Of a stretch of 21,897 bases of DNA, positions 1-7,000 are shown piece after piece. The notes below the pieces were generated by a model that did not search any database, was not told the DNA's origin, and saw nothing but the letters and a program-made list of their open reading frames with translations. This DNA is from RGIG4140 sp045532865 (GTDB taxonomy: Bacteria; Pseudomonadota; Alphaproteobacteria; CAAHEQ01; UBA3637), in assembly GCA_045532865.1 (NCBI GenBank), contig JAZSGT010000060.1, positions 1 through 21,897 on the forward strand, read 5' to 3'. Both the position numbers and the translations under genes were made by a program. Every line of letters starts with the position of its first letter. The first letter of the stretch is position 1.

Positions 1-1
1 A

Positions 2-190
2 GTCACTCTTGTCAACGGTGCAAGATATGATGTTGTAACAGAAAATCTTGATAAGTTTGGTATTGAAATCGGCGCTCGTGTCGGCTTAGATATCAACAGA
101 AAAACTGAAGTTGCATTAGAATATGAAGGCTTGTTCAAAGGCGATTACACCAACCATACTGGTCTTGCTTCTTTGAAATATAAATTCTAA
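2..190 (+). CDS. C-terminal end of an outer-membrane beta-barrel / autotransporter-like protein (5' end outside window)
   Basis: An open frame runs in from the left edge and ends at TAA 188-190, giving 62 residues. The sequence alternates polar and hydrophobic residues as in amphipathic beta-strands (for example FGIEIGARVGLDI, then EVALEYEGLF). It finishes with YTNHTGLASLKYKF. A C-terminal phenylalanine after alternating aromatic residues is the BAM recognition signal of Gram-negative outer-membrane barrels, and the 'YEG..GDYTNHTG' arrangement resembles the last two strands of the autotransporter barrel. The passenger part and start are not in the window, so the exported function cannot be judged. 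A strong intrinsic terminator follows directly. Confidence is good for a barrel C-terminus and moderate for autotransporter rather than another OMP family. Confidence 0.75.
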   Translation, partial: VTLVNGARYDVVTENLDKFGIEIGARVGLDINRKTEVALEYEGLFKGDYTNHTGLASLKYKF

Positions 191-210
191 TCGAATCAGT
201 ACACACTTTA

Positions 211-240
211 CCCCCTGCATTTTTGCAGGGGGTTTTATTT
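211..240 (+). terminator. Rho-independent terminator of the barrel gene
   Basis: A 9-bp GC-rich stem CCCCCTGCA (211-219) and TGCAGGGGG (224-232) with a TTTT loop is followed by TTTTATTTT. It lies 20 bases after the stop codon and is the strongest terminator in the window. Confidence 0.95.
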
Positions 241-275
241 TATAAAAAAACGGTCTTAAACTTTATAAATTGTAA

Positions 276-310
276 AAAAAATGTTTATTTCTAAACGTTT
301 TTTATCATCC
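276..310 (+). other. Second AT-rich hairpin in the gap before the unknown gene
   Basis: AAAAAATGTTTA (276-287) can pair with TAAACGTTTTTT (292-303), one pair being a T-G wobble, around a 4-base loop, with more T residues after it. It could be a back-up terminator or chance pairing in AT-rich DNA. The rest of 241-375 shows nothing else convincing. Confidence 0.35.
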
Positions 311-375
311 TTTTTTTTACTTTCATCTTGCGAAAACAGCTTTTTTGTGCTATTTCTCATCTTAAGAAGGTTATT

Positions 376-1173
376 ATGAAAGAATTAGATCCTAAAAAGA
401 AAGATTCAATACGTTTACCATCCATAGCATCACTCAATGCCTATGCTAAAAAGAATATTGAAAAATTGATAACGCTTCATCAAAAAATTGAATTATCAAA
501 AAAGAAAGAAAATATTGCTCTTGGATTATTTGAACAAAAACAACTCGTTGACTTTTTAATAGAAAATACCACAAATGGAAATGCAATTATGGGATTAACA
601 ACCATGCGTGCAATGGTAATAACGGGAATGAATTTTAATCGTTTTTTTGATTACACTGCTCCTTATATTGATAACAGAGGATATGAAAAAATCCAAGAGT
701 TTATCCAGTTAGAAAATCTTATTCCATTGATGCAAAAATACAGAACCATTGAAAAAGCAAATGATATTCTTCCATTTGTGTTGCATTTACCAAATTTAAA
801 CAATACTCCTTTTAAACCTATTCTTTTTGATTTATTAAATGAAAAACAAGGCAAAAAAAGTTTTCAAGAAAATCTCTTTTCCAGATTAAAAGAAGAATAT
901 CTTGTTGCAGCACCTGAATTAAAAAGACCGATTATAAACGCCCTTAAAATGGCTACGTATAAAGGGTATTCTGGTGCAGCATTTTCTTATGTTAGCATTC
1001 TTGAACACGAAAAAGTATCGGATAAAAAAATTTTAAAAATTTTAAAATCTATGCAAACAAACAAATATGCCTCTGATACAAGCAGAAGAACGGCATTATT
1101 GAAAATAAAAAAATTATCAACACCCCTATTTTCAAAACAAAAACTCAAAAAGAGAGCCGATTTATCATTATAA
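376..1173 (+). CDS. Hypothetical protein, helix-rich, 265 aa
   Basis: The frame is open from TTG 328, but ATG 376 is the better start: AAGAAGG (364-370) lies 5 bases upstream, and the preceding 16 codons have no such site. The protein is highly charged, lysine-rich at both ends (KELDPKKKDS at the start, KQKLKKRADLSL at the end), and mostly predicted helix by residue pattern. No signal peptide or membrane segment is visible. A repetitive-helical texture in the middle (LIPLMQKYRTIEKANDIL, then ILFDLLNEKQGKKS) could be an alpha-solenoid, but I do not recognise a family. It stands alone between two terminators, so the neighbours give no hint of function. Coding status is well supported by length, the ribosome binding site and lack of a better frame. 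Confidence 0.7.
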   Translation: MKELDPKKKDSIRLPSIASLNAYAKKNIEKLITLHQKIELSKKKENIALGLFEQKQLVDFLIENTTNGNAIMGLTTMRAMVITGMNFNRFFDYTAPYIDNRGYEKIQEFIQLENLIPLMQKYRTIEKANDILPFVLHLPNLNNTPFKPILFDLLNEKQGKKSFQENLFSRLKEEYLVAAPELKRPIINALKMATYKGYSGAAFSYVSILEHEKVSDKKILKILKSMQTNKYASDTSRRTALLKIKKLSTPLFSKQKLKKRADLSL

Positions 1174-1228
1174 CATATTGACATATAAATATATTTCAAA
1201 ATAAAAGTCTCTTGAAAAAACAAAAAAC

Positions 1229-1260
1229 AGACCCACTTTTAAAAGTGTGTCTTTTTATTT
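1229..1260 (+). terminator. Terminator between the unknown gene and the hdeD-like gene
   Basis: GACCCACTTTTAAAAGTGTGTC (1230-1251) is a near-perfect palindrome with one mismatch, followed by TTTTTATTTTT. It ends just before the AGGAGG ribosome binding site of the next gene, so that gene's transcription either reads through or starts very near this hairpin. Confidence 0.75.
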
Positions 1261-1272
1261 TTAGGAGGTAAA

Positions 1273-1809
1273 ATGTTAAAAAAATTATGTTCTCGAAATA
1301 TATGGCTTTTAATTGTCAGTTTACTGCTTATCATGAGTGGTATTTATGTTTTATTTAATCCCCTCAGCGCTCTTATTGCCTCAGTCTTAATTATTGGAAT
1401 TTTATTTATCATTCTTGGAAGCAGTTATATTTTGGCTTTTAAAGATGGAGATTCATATGCCATTCTTGCTCTTGGTATTTTAGATGTCTTTATTGGATTA
1501 TTGTTTTTAACAAACATTGGTATTTCTGTTATAACAATACCCATTATTTTAGCTTTTTGGATTTTATTTAACAGTACTGTTCAACTTGCCATGGGATTAG
1601 AAATAAAAAATATTCCAAATGCTCCATGGAAACAATTAATTGGTTCAAGCATTTTTGGAATTGGATTTTCAATTTTAATTTTCATTTATCCAGCAATCGG
1701 CAATATTACAATTACATTACTTCTTGGATTATACCTAATTGGATATGGTATTTTTGAATTAAACAGATTTATTACAACATCCCCCTGTGATGAAACTAAA
1801 GGAGAATAG
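1273..1809 (+). CDS. HdeD/DUF308-family inner-membrane protein
   Basis: This 178-residue protein has about six transmembrane helices (roughly 9-28, 33-54, 60-80, 84-106, 122-142, 145-166) with few charged residues. The layout matches the HdeD/DUF308 family: repeated two-helix units rich in Ile, Leu and Gly, with small-residue turns such as GIYVLFNP and GIFELNRF. E. coli HdeD is a membrane protein linked to acid resistance at high cell density; the molecular activity of the family is not established. The start is clear, with AGGAGG at 1263-1268 and 4 bases to ATG. The stop lies one base before the dps start, so the two are almost certainly co-transcribed and translationally coupled. This pairs an acid-stress membrane protein with an oxidative-stress DNA protector. 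The family call rests on topology and general sequence feel, so the name is moderately sure. Confidence 0.75.
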   Translation: MLKKLCSRNIWLLIVSLLLIMSGIYVLFNPLSALIASVLIIGILFIILGSSYILAFKDGDSYAILALGILDVFIGLLFLTNIGISVITIPIILAFWILFNSTVQLAMGLEIKNIPNAPWKQLIGSSIFGIGFSILIFIYPAIGNITITLLLGLYLIGYGIFELNRFITTSPCDETKGE

Positions 1810-1810
1810 A

Positions 1811-2299
1811 ATGACAAAACAAAACACTCAAAAACGAATTACTTTATTACAATTTGATGAGGAAGTAAAAAAAATTAGTATTGAAACACTTAATCGCTAT
1901 CTTGTCGATTTTTCAATTTTATCTTTAATTACAAAACAAGCGCATTGGAATTTACAAGGTGTTAATTTTATTTCTGTTCATGAAATGTTGGATGAATTTT
2001 ATGAATCACTTCAAAAATATGTGGATATTTTTGCCGAACGACTGGTCCAACTAAACTGCACAGCTATTTCAACACCTGAATACCTCGTTCAAAATACAAA
2101 TTTTGAAGAATATCCAAGCCATATTTCAAATTCAATTGATCATTTAAGAGAATTACACGTTCGTTATGCAAGCGTGGCTAATTCTTTACGCCAAGATATT
2201 GAACAAGAAAATGCAGATGCGGCAACGATTGATTATTATACACAGGCTCTAGAAGAACTTGATAAATTTGTTTGGTTCATTGAAGCACATTTAAATTAA
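1811..2299 (+). CDS. dps: Dps, DNA-binding ferritin-like protein of starved cells
   Basis: Dps forms a 12-subunit shell that oxidises Fe2+ with peroxide and stores the iron, protecting DNA. The 162-residue product keeps the family block KQAHWNLQG (42-50), the 'FISVHEMLDEF' segment, and the ferroxidase residues expected from E. coli Dps: H45 from one subunit, with H57, D61, D72 and E76. The C-terminus ends LDKFVWFIEAHLN, close to the E. coli ending. The basic N-terminus (TKQNTQKR) is shorter than the lysine-rich DNA-binding tail of E. coli Dps, so DNA binding may be weaker. An ATG at 1787 is in frame, but ATG 1811 is preferred because GGAGA (1801-1805) sits just before it and it matches family length. 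The gene begins one base after the hdeD-like stop codon. Confidence 0.95.
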   Translation: MTKQNTQKRITLLQFDEEVKKISIETLNRYLVDFSILSLITKQAHWNLQGVNFISVHEMLDEFYESLQKYVDIFAERLVQLNCTAISTPEYLVQNTNFEEYPSHISNSIDHLRELHVRYASVANSLRQDIEQENADAATIDYYTQALEELDKFVWFIEAHLN

Positions 2300-2332
2300 A
2301 TTTGATTTATTTAAAAAAATAGATTCCATAAG

Positions 2333-2370
2333 AGAATAGAGAGGATATAATCCTCTCTATTCTTTTTATT
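2333..2370 (+). terminator. Terminator after dps
   Basis: A 14-bp perfect stem, AGAATAGAGAGGAT (2333-2346) with ATCCTCTCTATTCT (2350-2363), has a 3-base loop followed by TTTTATT. It lies between convergent genes. The opposite side is also T-rich some bases away, so it may also slow minus-strand transcription from the lipoprotein gene. Confidence 0.9.
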
Positions 2371-2375
2371 AAATT

Positions 2376-2840
2376 TTACTTCTTTTGAGTAAAACCAGTA
2401 ATTGTTCCTTTATATCCCTCAACTTTTGCTTCTACTTCTTTATAAACAACATAGTCATTTTTCACAGTTGTTTTATAAGTTGGTGCAACAATTACGTCTG
2501 CACCTGAATTTTCCAATGCTTTATAGGCTGCAGCTGATTTTATATCATCCATGCCACTTGAAATAGAAGGAACTGGTAATGGAAGAGAGCTGCCTAAACC
2601 TTTACTTTCGCCAGCATAACTCATACCATTAACAAATTTATTATCAGCGCCTATTTTTATAAATCCAAATAAAATTTTAGCAGAAGATTCGCCAGAAATT
2701 TTTTCACCAACCTTGATATTTGCTACATGGTCAGCGCTGACAGTTGTCTGTAAAGCACCAGAAGATACCCCTTGATGAACAGATGAACAACCTGTTAATC
2801 CAAACATTGCAATTCCTGCTAATAATAATATCTTTTTCAT
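2376..2840 (-). CDS. Putative outer- or inner-membrane lipoprotein, 154 aa
   Basis: The first 18 residues form a classic lipoprotein signal: KK, a hydrophobic stretch (ILLLAGIAMFGL), then lipobox L-T-G-C with Cys18 as lipidation site. Residues after Cys18 are SSVHQG, with no Asp at +2, so the Lol system would tend to move it to the outer membrane if E. coli rules apply. The mature part is about 136 residues of mixed strand and turn ending in KGTITGFTQKK. The segment ENSGADVIVAPTYKTTV suggests an alpha/beta unit seen in small lipoproteins of unknown role; I cannot name the family. GGAG lies upstream of the ATG. Just upstream on the same strand is an unusual inverted-repeat-rich region that may be its leader or a separate RNA. 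Confidence 0.8.
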   Translation of the reverse strand: MKKILLLAGIAMFGLTGCSSVHQGVSSGALQTTVSADHVANIKVGEKISGESSAKILFGFIKIGADNKFVNGMSYAGESKGLGSSLPLPVPSISSGMDDIKSAAAYKALENSGADVIVAPTYKTTVKNDYVVYKEVEAKVEGYKGTITGFTQKK

Positions 2841-2864
2841 ATAAATTCTCCATAATATAGTTCT

Positions 2865-2897
2865 AAAATAAAAGAAGCTACCTTGATTAGAGGTAGC
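2865..2897 (-). terminator. Terminator at the 3' end of the candidate RNA, upstream of the lipoprotein gene
   Basis: On the minus strand the 7-bp stem GCTACCT / AGGTAGC has a 7-base loop and is followed by TTCTTTTATTTT. It lies about 25-35 bases before the lipoprotein start codon, so it either ends an independent RNA or attenuates the lipoprotein gene. Confidence 0.7.
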
Positions 2898-3062
2898 AGG
2901 AAGTTAGAACCTATTTATGGAATAGTGTAGTATATTAGTTATATAAACCTATTTTACTACCTTCCTGCCATAGGCAAAAAAGGTAGTTTTTACATCTGCA
3001 TCTTAACAGACAACCATAAAGAGGGTTCTAAACCTCACCTTGGTAATCAACCAAAGCAATAT
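2866..3062 (-). ncRNA. Candidate structured RNA or leader upstream of the lipoprotein gene
   Basis: This gene-free stretch has nested complementarity far above what AT-rich filler gives. TTAGAACC (2904-2911) pairs perfectly with GGTTCTAA (3024-3031). Just inside, TTTATGG (2914-2920) pairs perfectly with CCATAAA (3014-3020). An inner hairpin pairs ACTACCTT (2956-2963) with AAGGTAGT (2980-2987). On the minus strand the element ends in hairpin GCTACCT/AGGTAGC (2897-2891 and 2883-2877) followed by TTCTTTTATTTT, a convincing terminator. TTGACT with weak -10 candidates lies near 3066-3092. The result would be a roughly 190-base RNA with a closed rod-like shape. It could be a stand-alone small RNA (size and shape recall 6S RNA, but I see no decisive 6S consensus), or a cis-acting leader. 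It matches no riboswitch motif that I recognise. Confidence 0.5.
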
Positions 3063-3065
3063 CAA

Positions 3066-3092
3066 AGTATCATATATACATGTGCGAGTCAA
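3066..3092 (-). promoter_or_regulatory. Possible promoter of the candidate RNA
   Basis: TTGACT occurs on the minus strand at 3092-3087. Possible -10 boxes are GATACT at 15 bases and TACTTT at 17 bases. A better -10 shape, TATGAT, is only 12 bases away. The -35 is good and the -10 is weak. Confidence 0.4.
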
Positions 3093-3273
3093 TATATTTC
3101 TAACCATTTTTAAACAAACAGGTTTATTCATTTTTCCATCATTTTTTATAAATAACATAAATACATTTATCTAATGAAATCTCGCAATATATTGCGTCTC
3201 TTTAAATTAAATTTGATTTTTTAATTTAATTCTCTTAAAGTAAAAATATAATTATGTTAAGGGAATTTTTTTT

Positions 3274-3756
3274 ATGCCAACCATACATTTAATACATGGC
3301 TTTATTGGTTTTGGAAAAACAACCATTGCCAAACGACTAGAAAAAGAATTTCCAGCGATTCGCTTTACGCACGATGAGTTGATGATTCAAACATATGGCA
3401 GAAATCCAGAAGATTTTAGTCAAGAACGATTTGATATCATTGATAAAATCATTAAAGAAAAAACCATTGAAGAAATAAAAAAAGGCAATAATATTATTCT
3501 AGATTACGGATTTTGGGAAAAAGATACACGTAAAAAATATTATGATTGGGCAAAAAAAATAACCCCTGATGTTCTTTTTCATGCTGTTCAATGTGACATT
3601 TCATTAGCAAAAAAAAGAGCTTTAGAAAGAACAAAAAAACATAGTGAAGAATTTTATATTGATGAAGATATCTTCAACGACAGATTGAAACGATTTGAAC
3701 CCATGACACAAGAAGAAGGCTTTCCTGTTGTTTTTTATAGAACAGATGACAAGTAA
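3274..3756 (+). CDS. P-loop kinase-like ATP-binding protein (AAA_33/zeta-like fold), 160 aa
   Basis: The protein starts with a beta-strand and a P-loop, GFIGFGKT (9-16), followed by THDEL (D34), the layout of small predicted kinases of the AAA_33 or zeta-toxin type. A second acidic motif, IILDYGFWEKDTR, follows the 'D-x-x-x ... R' pattern seen after strand 3 in these kinases. A lid-like helical part (KKRALERTKKH) holds arginines and lysines that could contact phosphate. The substrate cannot be told from sequence. There is no antitoxin-like partner next to it, which argues against a standard zeta toxin-antitoxin pair. A TATAAT lies at 3247-3252 and TAAGGGAA precedes the ATG at a spacing of about 10. 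It stands alone between the putative RNA region and a bidirectional terminator. Confidence 0.75.
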   Translation: MPTIHLIHGFIGFGKTTIAKRLEKEFPAIRFTHDELMIQTYGRNPEDFSQERFDIIDKIIKEKTIEEIKKGNNIILDYGFWEKDTRKKYYDWAKKITPDVLFHAVQCDISLAKKRALERTKKHSEEFYIDEDIFNDRLKRFEPMTQEEGFPVVFYRTDDK

Positions 3757-3770
3757 TTTTTAAAGAGTTA

Positions 3771-3810
3771 AAAAATCCCGAAAATCATATCATTAACTTT
3801 CGGGATTTTT
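3771..3810. terminator. Bidirectional terminator between the kinase and ftsH
   Basis: AAAAATCCCGAAA (3771-3783) pairs with TTTCGGGATTTTT (3798-3810). The arms carry A-tracts and T-tracts, so both strands show a stem followed by T residues. It lies between two convergent genes. Confidence 0.9.
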
Positions 3811-3812
3811 TC

Positions 3813-5777
3813 TTATTTTTTATCTTTCAGATTTTTCTTTTTTGATGAAACTGTTTCTTTCTCATTTGTTTCAAGCAAAGAGGAAATATCAACATTTTCT
3901 TGAACCTCGTCAGAAACTTCACCAACTGAAGGAACTGTTGCTCTTGATTTAATAGCTTCTTTTTGAGTTTGAATACGAATCTCTTTGCCTTCTAAAAGAT
4001 CCTTAATTTCATCACCCGAAAGCGTTTCATACTCCATTAAACCCAAAGCAAGAGCATCTAATTCATGCTTATATTCAACCAAAAGATCTCGTGTTTTTTG
4101 ATATGCAGCATCTATTATTTTTCTAATTTCAGCATCTACTTGTTGAGCTGTCAAATCAGAAACATTCTTTCTTTTTGAAATGCTATACCCTAAGAAAACT
4201 TCACCCTCTGGCTCATCATATGCAATTGGTCCCATCACATCGCTCATACCCCATTCACTCACCATTTTACGAGCAATTGTTGTTGCAACTTGAATATCGT
4301 TGCTGGCACCTGTTGAAACGTTTTCTTTTCCAAAAATCATTTCTTCGGCCAAACGCCCAGCAAAAAGAATGCTTAAACGAGATTTCAAATAAGTCATGCT
4401 TTGAGAATATTTGTCTTTTTCTGGCAACTGCATTGTCACACCCAAGGCTCTTCCTCTTGGGATAATTGTAACTTTGTGCAAAGGATCAGATTCTGGCAAG
4501 TGAAGTGAAGCAATGGCATGTCCGGCTTCATGATAAGCTGTCATTTTCTTTTCTTGCTCATCCATGACAAGTGATTTTCTTTCAGAACCCATCATAACCT
4601 TGTCTTTAGCATCTTCAAAATCTTGCATTGTTACCATTGTTTTGTTGCGTCTTGCTGCAAGAAGAGCGGCTTCATTAACAAGGTTTGCCAAATCTGCACC
4701 TGAAAATCCTGGTGTTCCACGAGCAATAAGTGGAAGCGAAACATTAGGTGCCAAAGGAACTTTTTTAACATGTACATTTAAAATAGCTTCTCTGCCATTA
4801 ATATCTGGATTAGAAACAACAATTTGTCTATCAAAACGACCAGGTCTTAACAAAGCAGGATCTAAAACGTCTGGTCTATTTGTTGCTGCAATTAAAATAA
4901 TGCCTGAATTTGTTTCAAAACCATCCATTTCAACAAGCAATTGATTCAATGTTTGCTCACGCTCATCATTACCACCACCAAGACCAGCACCTCGATGACG
5001 CCCAACAGCATCAATCTCATCAACAAAAACAATACAAGGGGCTGATTTTTTAGCTTGCTCAAACATATCACGAACACGTGAAGCACCAACACCTACAAAC
5101 ATTTCAACAAAATCAGAACCAGAAATGCTAAAGAATGGAACGTTTGCTTCACCGGCAATGGCTCTTGCTAAAAGTGTTTTACCTGTTCCTGGAGGGCCAA
5201 CAAGCAAAGCGCCTTTTGGAATTTTTCCTCCTAAACGTTGAAATTTAATTGGCGCTTTTAAGAAATCAACAATCTCTTGCAATTCTTGTTTTGCTTCTTC
5301 AATCCCAGCAACATCATTAAATGTAACTTTATCTTTTCCTTCCAACAACTTCGCTTTTGATTTACCAAAGCTCATTGCTTTTCCATTGCTAGCAGACATT
5401 TGCTTCATCATCATAATCCAAATACCTGCAAATAACAAAATTGGAGCCCAAGAAATAAGAGCCATAAACCAACTAGATTCACTTTCAAGTGGCACAGCTG
5501 TTACTTTAACATTGTTTGCTTTTAAAATTGGAACAAGACCAGCCTCTGCTGGAGCGTATGTTTTAAAACCACCACTTTTTTCAAACTCGCCCGTTATAGC
5601 TTGCCCTTGAATTTCAACAGATTTCACATCTCCTTTTTCAACAGCAGTAACAAACTCACTAAAAGAAAGTTCAACTTGTTTTGCTTTTTTAGGATCTGGA
5701 AATGAAAAACTTGCCAACAACACAATAACTGTGAAAAAGACAAGCCAAAAAACGGCTGTATTTGATTGTTTTTTCAT
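3813..5777 (-). CDS. ftsH: ATP-dependent zinc metalloprotease FtsH
   Basis: FtsH is the membrane-anchored AAA+ protease that degrades misassembled membrane proteins and some cytosolic regulators. The 654 residues show the full family order: a transmembrane helix at about 9-26, a periplasmic domain, a second helix at about 104-124, the AAA module with Walker A GPPGTGKT (194-201) and Walker B IVFVDEID (249-256), the second region of homology with TNRPDVLDPALLRPGRFDRQ (299-318), and the zinc protease site HEAGH (416-420) with third ligand D494. The C-terminal tail after about 600 is low-complexity and charged, as in other FtsH proteins. The ATG is preceded by AAAGGAAAG. It starts 15 bases after tilS and is the last gene of the pal-cpoB-tilS-ftsH run, ending at a bidirectional terminator. 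Confidence 0.97.
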   Translation of the reverse strand: MKKQSNTAVFWLVFFTVIVLLASFSFPDPKKAKQVELSFSEFVTAVEKGDVKSVEIQGQAITGEFEKSGGFKTYAPAEAGLVPILKANNVKVTAVPLESESSWFMALISWAPILLFAGIWIMMMKQMSASNGKAMSFGKSKAKLLEGKDKVTFNDVAGIEEAKQELQEIVDFLKAPIKFQRLGGKIPKGALLVGPPGTGKTLLARAIAGEANVPFFSISGSDFVEMFVGVGASRVRDMFEQAKKSAPCIVFVDEIDAVGRHRGAGLGGGNDEREQTLNQLLVEMDGFETNSGIILIAATNRPDVLDPALLRPGRFDRQIVVSNPDINGREAILNVHVKKVPLAPNVSLPLIARGTPGFSGADLANLVNEAALLAARRNKTMVTMQDFEDAKDKVMMGSERKSLVMDEQEKKMTAYHEAGHAIASLHLPESDPLHKVTIIPRGRALGVTMQLPEKDKYSQSMTYLKSRLSILFAGRLAEEMIFGKENVSTGASNDIQVATTIARKMVSEWGMSDVMGPIAYDEPEGEVFLGYSISKRKNVSDLTAQQVDAEIRKIIDAAYQKTRDLLVEYKHELDALALGLMEYETLSGDEIKDLLEGKEIRIQTQKEAIKSRATVPSVGEVSDEVQENVDISSLLETNEKETVSSKKKNLKDKK

Positions 5778-5792
5778 TGTTTTACTTTCCTT

Positions 5793-6998
5793 TTATCGAT
5801 CTTTTATAAACTTTATTTTAATATATTTATTTGAGTTCTCTTTATACTCAATATTAGAGTTATTTTCAAGCTCTTTTTCTATTTTGAAACAGGGAAAACT
5901 TTGTTGAACTAAATATGGGATATTCTTTTTTCTCTTCAATGGAGGGGAAGACAAAATATACCCTTCTTCTGAAGAAAAAATCTCAAATCGATCCCATTTA
6001 ACAACTGTATTTGCAAGAATCTTTTTTGGTTTTTCCATCTTAGAATATTCTTTTGCAACAAAGACACCTTTTTTATGAGGAATCAAAATACAATTTCCCA
6101 ACGTTACTTTTTGAGGAAAATTAAAAACAATGCGTTCAAGCAACTCAAGTGAAATTATTTTTTCACTTTGGCCAACAGTTTTAACAACATCTGCCAACAT
6201 CCGAATTTTAACTTCATCAGGATATAATTGATATTTTTCTTTATCAATTAAAGCATACCCTTCATCAAAATAACTCACAGAGTTTTTTACAGCTTCTTGA
6301 ACTATCCACCTCAATGTTTCTTGCACACGTGATAATCTTCTTGTTGAAAGAGAAATAAATTGTTTTGACAAACCATTTTTTTCTAATTTAGGTAAAAAAT
6401 TTCGCCACTTTACACGTTCATATTTTTCATCTTGATTCATGGGATCTTCTACCCATTTGATATTTTTTTTCACTAAAAAGGAAACAATATCTTTTTTCAA
6501 AACATCTAAAAAAGGGCGCACAAGTGTAATCCCATTTTTTTGGCTAAGAAACTTCATTGCGCTCAGCCCATCAACACCACTTCCTCTTGCTAAACGTGAC
6601 AAAAACGTTTCAACCTGATCTTCCATTTGATGTGCTATAAACAAATGAGAAATCTGTTCTTTTTCACAATAACTTGTCAATAAATTATATCGAATTCGAC
6701 GCGCTTCTTCTTCAACTGATTTGTCAATTGGTTCAAAATTTTCCAAAACAACATGAAAAACACCGATTGTTTCACAAAAAACATGCACATTTTCTGCTTC
6801 ATTTGTACTTTCTTTTCGAATATGATGATCAACTGTAAGAGCTGTTAATTGAATATTATTTTTTTTACAAAATTCCTGCAAAAGCAAAGTTAAACATAAA
6901 CTATCAGCACCACCAGAAACAGCCACAGCCCATTTCTTTCCTGTGGATAACTTTAAGGAATCTAAAATTTTTTCAAACCGAGATAAATTCAAAGTCAT
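5793..6998 (-). CDS. tilS: tRNA(Ile)-lysidine synthetase TilS
   Basis: TilS attaches lysine to C34 of the tRNA-Ile with CAU anticodon, switching it to AUA reading. The N-terminal N-type PP-loop is SGGADS (28-33), followed by VDHHIRKES (56-64) and AHQMEDQVETFLSRLARGSG (122-141), all standard TilS blocks. At 401 residues it is slightly shorter than E. coli TilS; the C-terminal substrate-binding domains are present but weakly conserved and end in a lysine- and asparagine-rich tail. It starts 2 bases after the cpoB stop codon without an obvious ribosome binding site of its own, so translation is probably coupled. An AUA-decoding system matters more than usual in an AT-rich genome. Confidence 0.95.
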   Translation of the reverse strand: MTLNLSRFEKILDSLKLSTGKKWAVAVSGGADSLCLTLLLQEFCKKNNIQLTALTVDHHIRKESTNEAENVHVFCETIGVFHVVLENFEPIDKSVEEEARRIRYNLLTSYCEKEQISHLFIAHQMEDQVETFLSRLARGSGVDGLSAMKFLSQKNGITLVRPFLDVLKKDIVSFLVKKNIKWVEDPMNQDEKYERVKWRNFLPKLEKNGLSKQFISLSTRRLSRVQETLRWIVQEAVKNSVSYFDEGYALIDKEKYQLYPDEVKIRMLADVVKTVGQSEKIISLELLERIVFNFPQKVTLGNCILIPHKKGVFVAKEYSKMEKPKKILANTVVKWDRFEIFSSEEGYILSSPPLKRKKNIPYLVQQSFPCFKIEKELENNSNIEYKENSNKYIKIKFIKDR

Positions 6999-7000
6999 AA

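Noticed and set aside
987..1223. A minus-strand frame over the end of the unknown gene
   Set aside because: It overlaps the plus-strand gene and its terminator and shows no protein family features.
2866..3062. tmRNA, RNase P RNA or SRP RNA in the gap before the kinase
   Set aside because: None of their signature sequences (tRNA-like end with CCA, RNase P core, or the GGAAGCAGC-type SRP loop) is present.
4175..4944. Plus-strand frames inside ftsH
   Set aside because: They are shadows of the conserved FtsH AAA and protease regions, with no ribosome binding site or family match.
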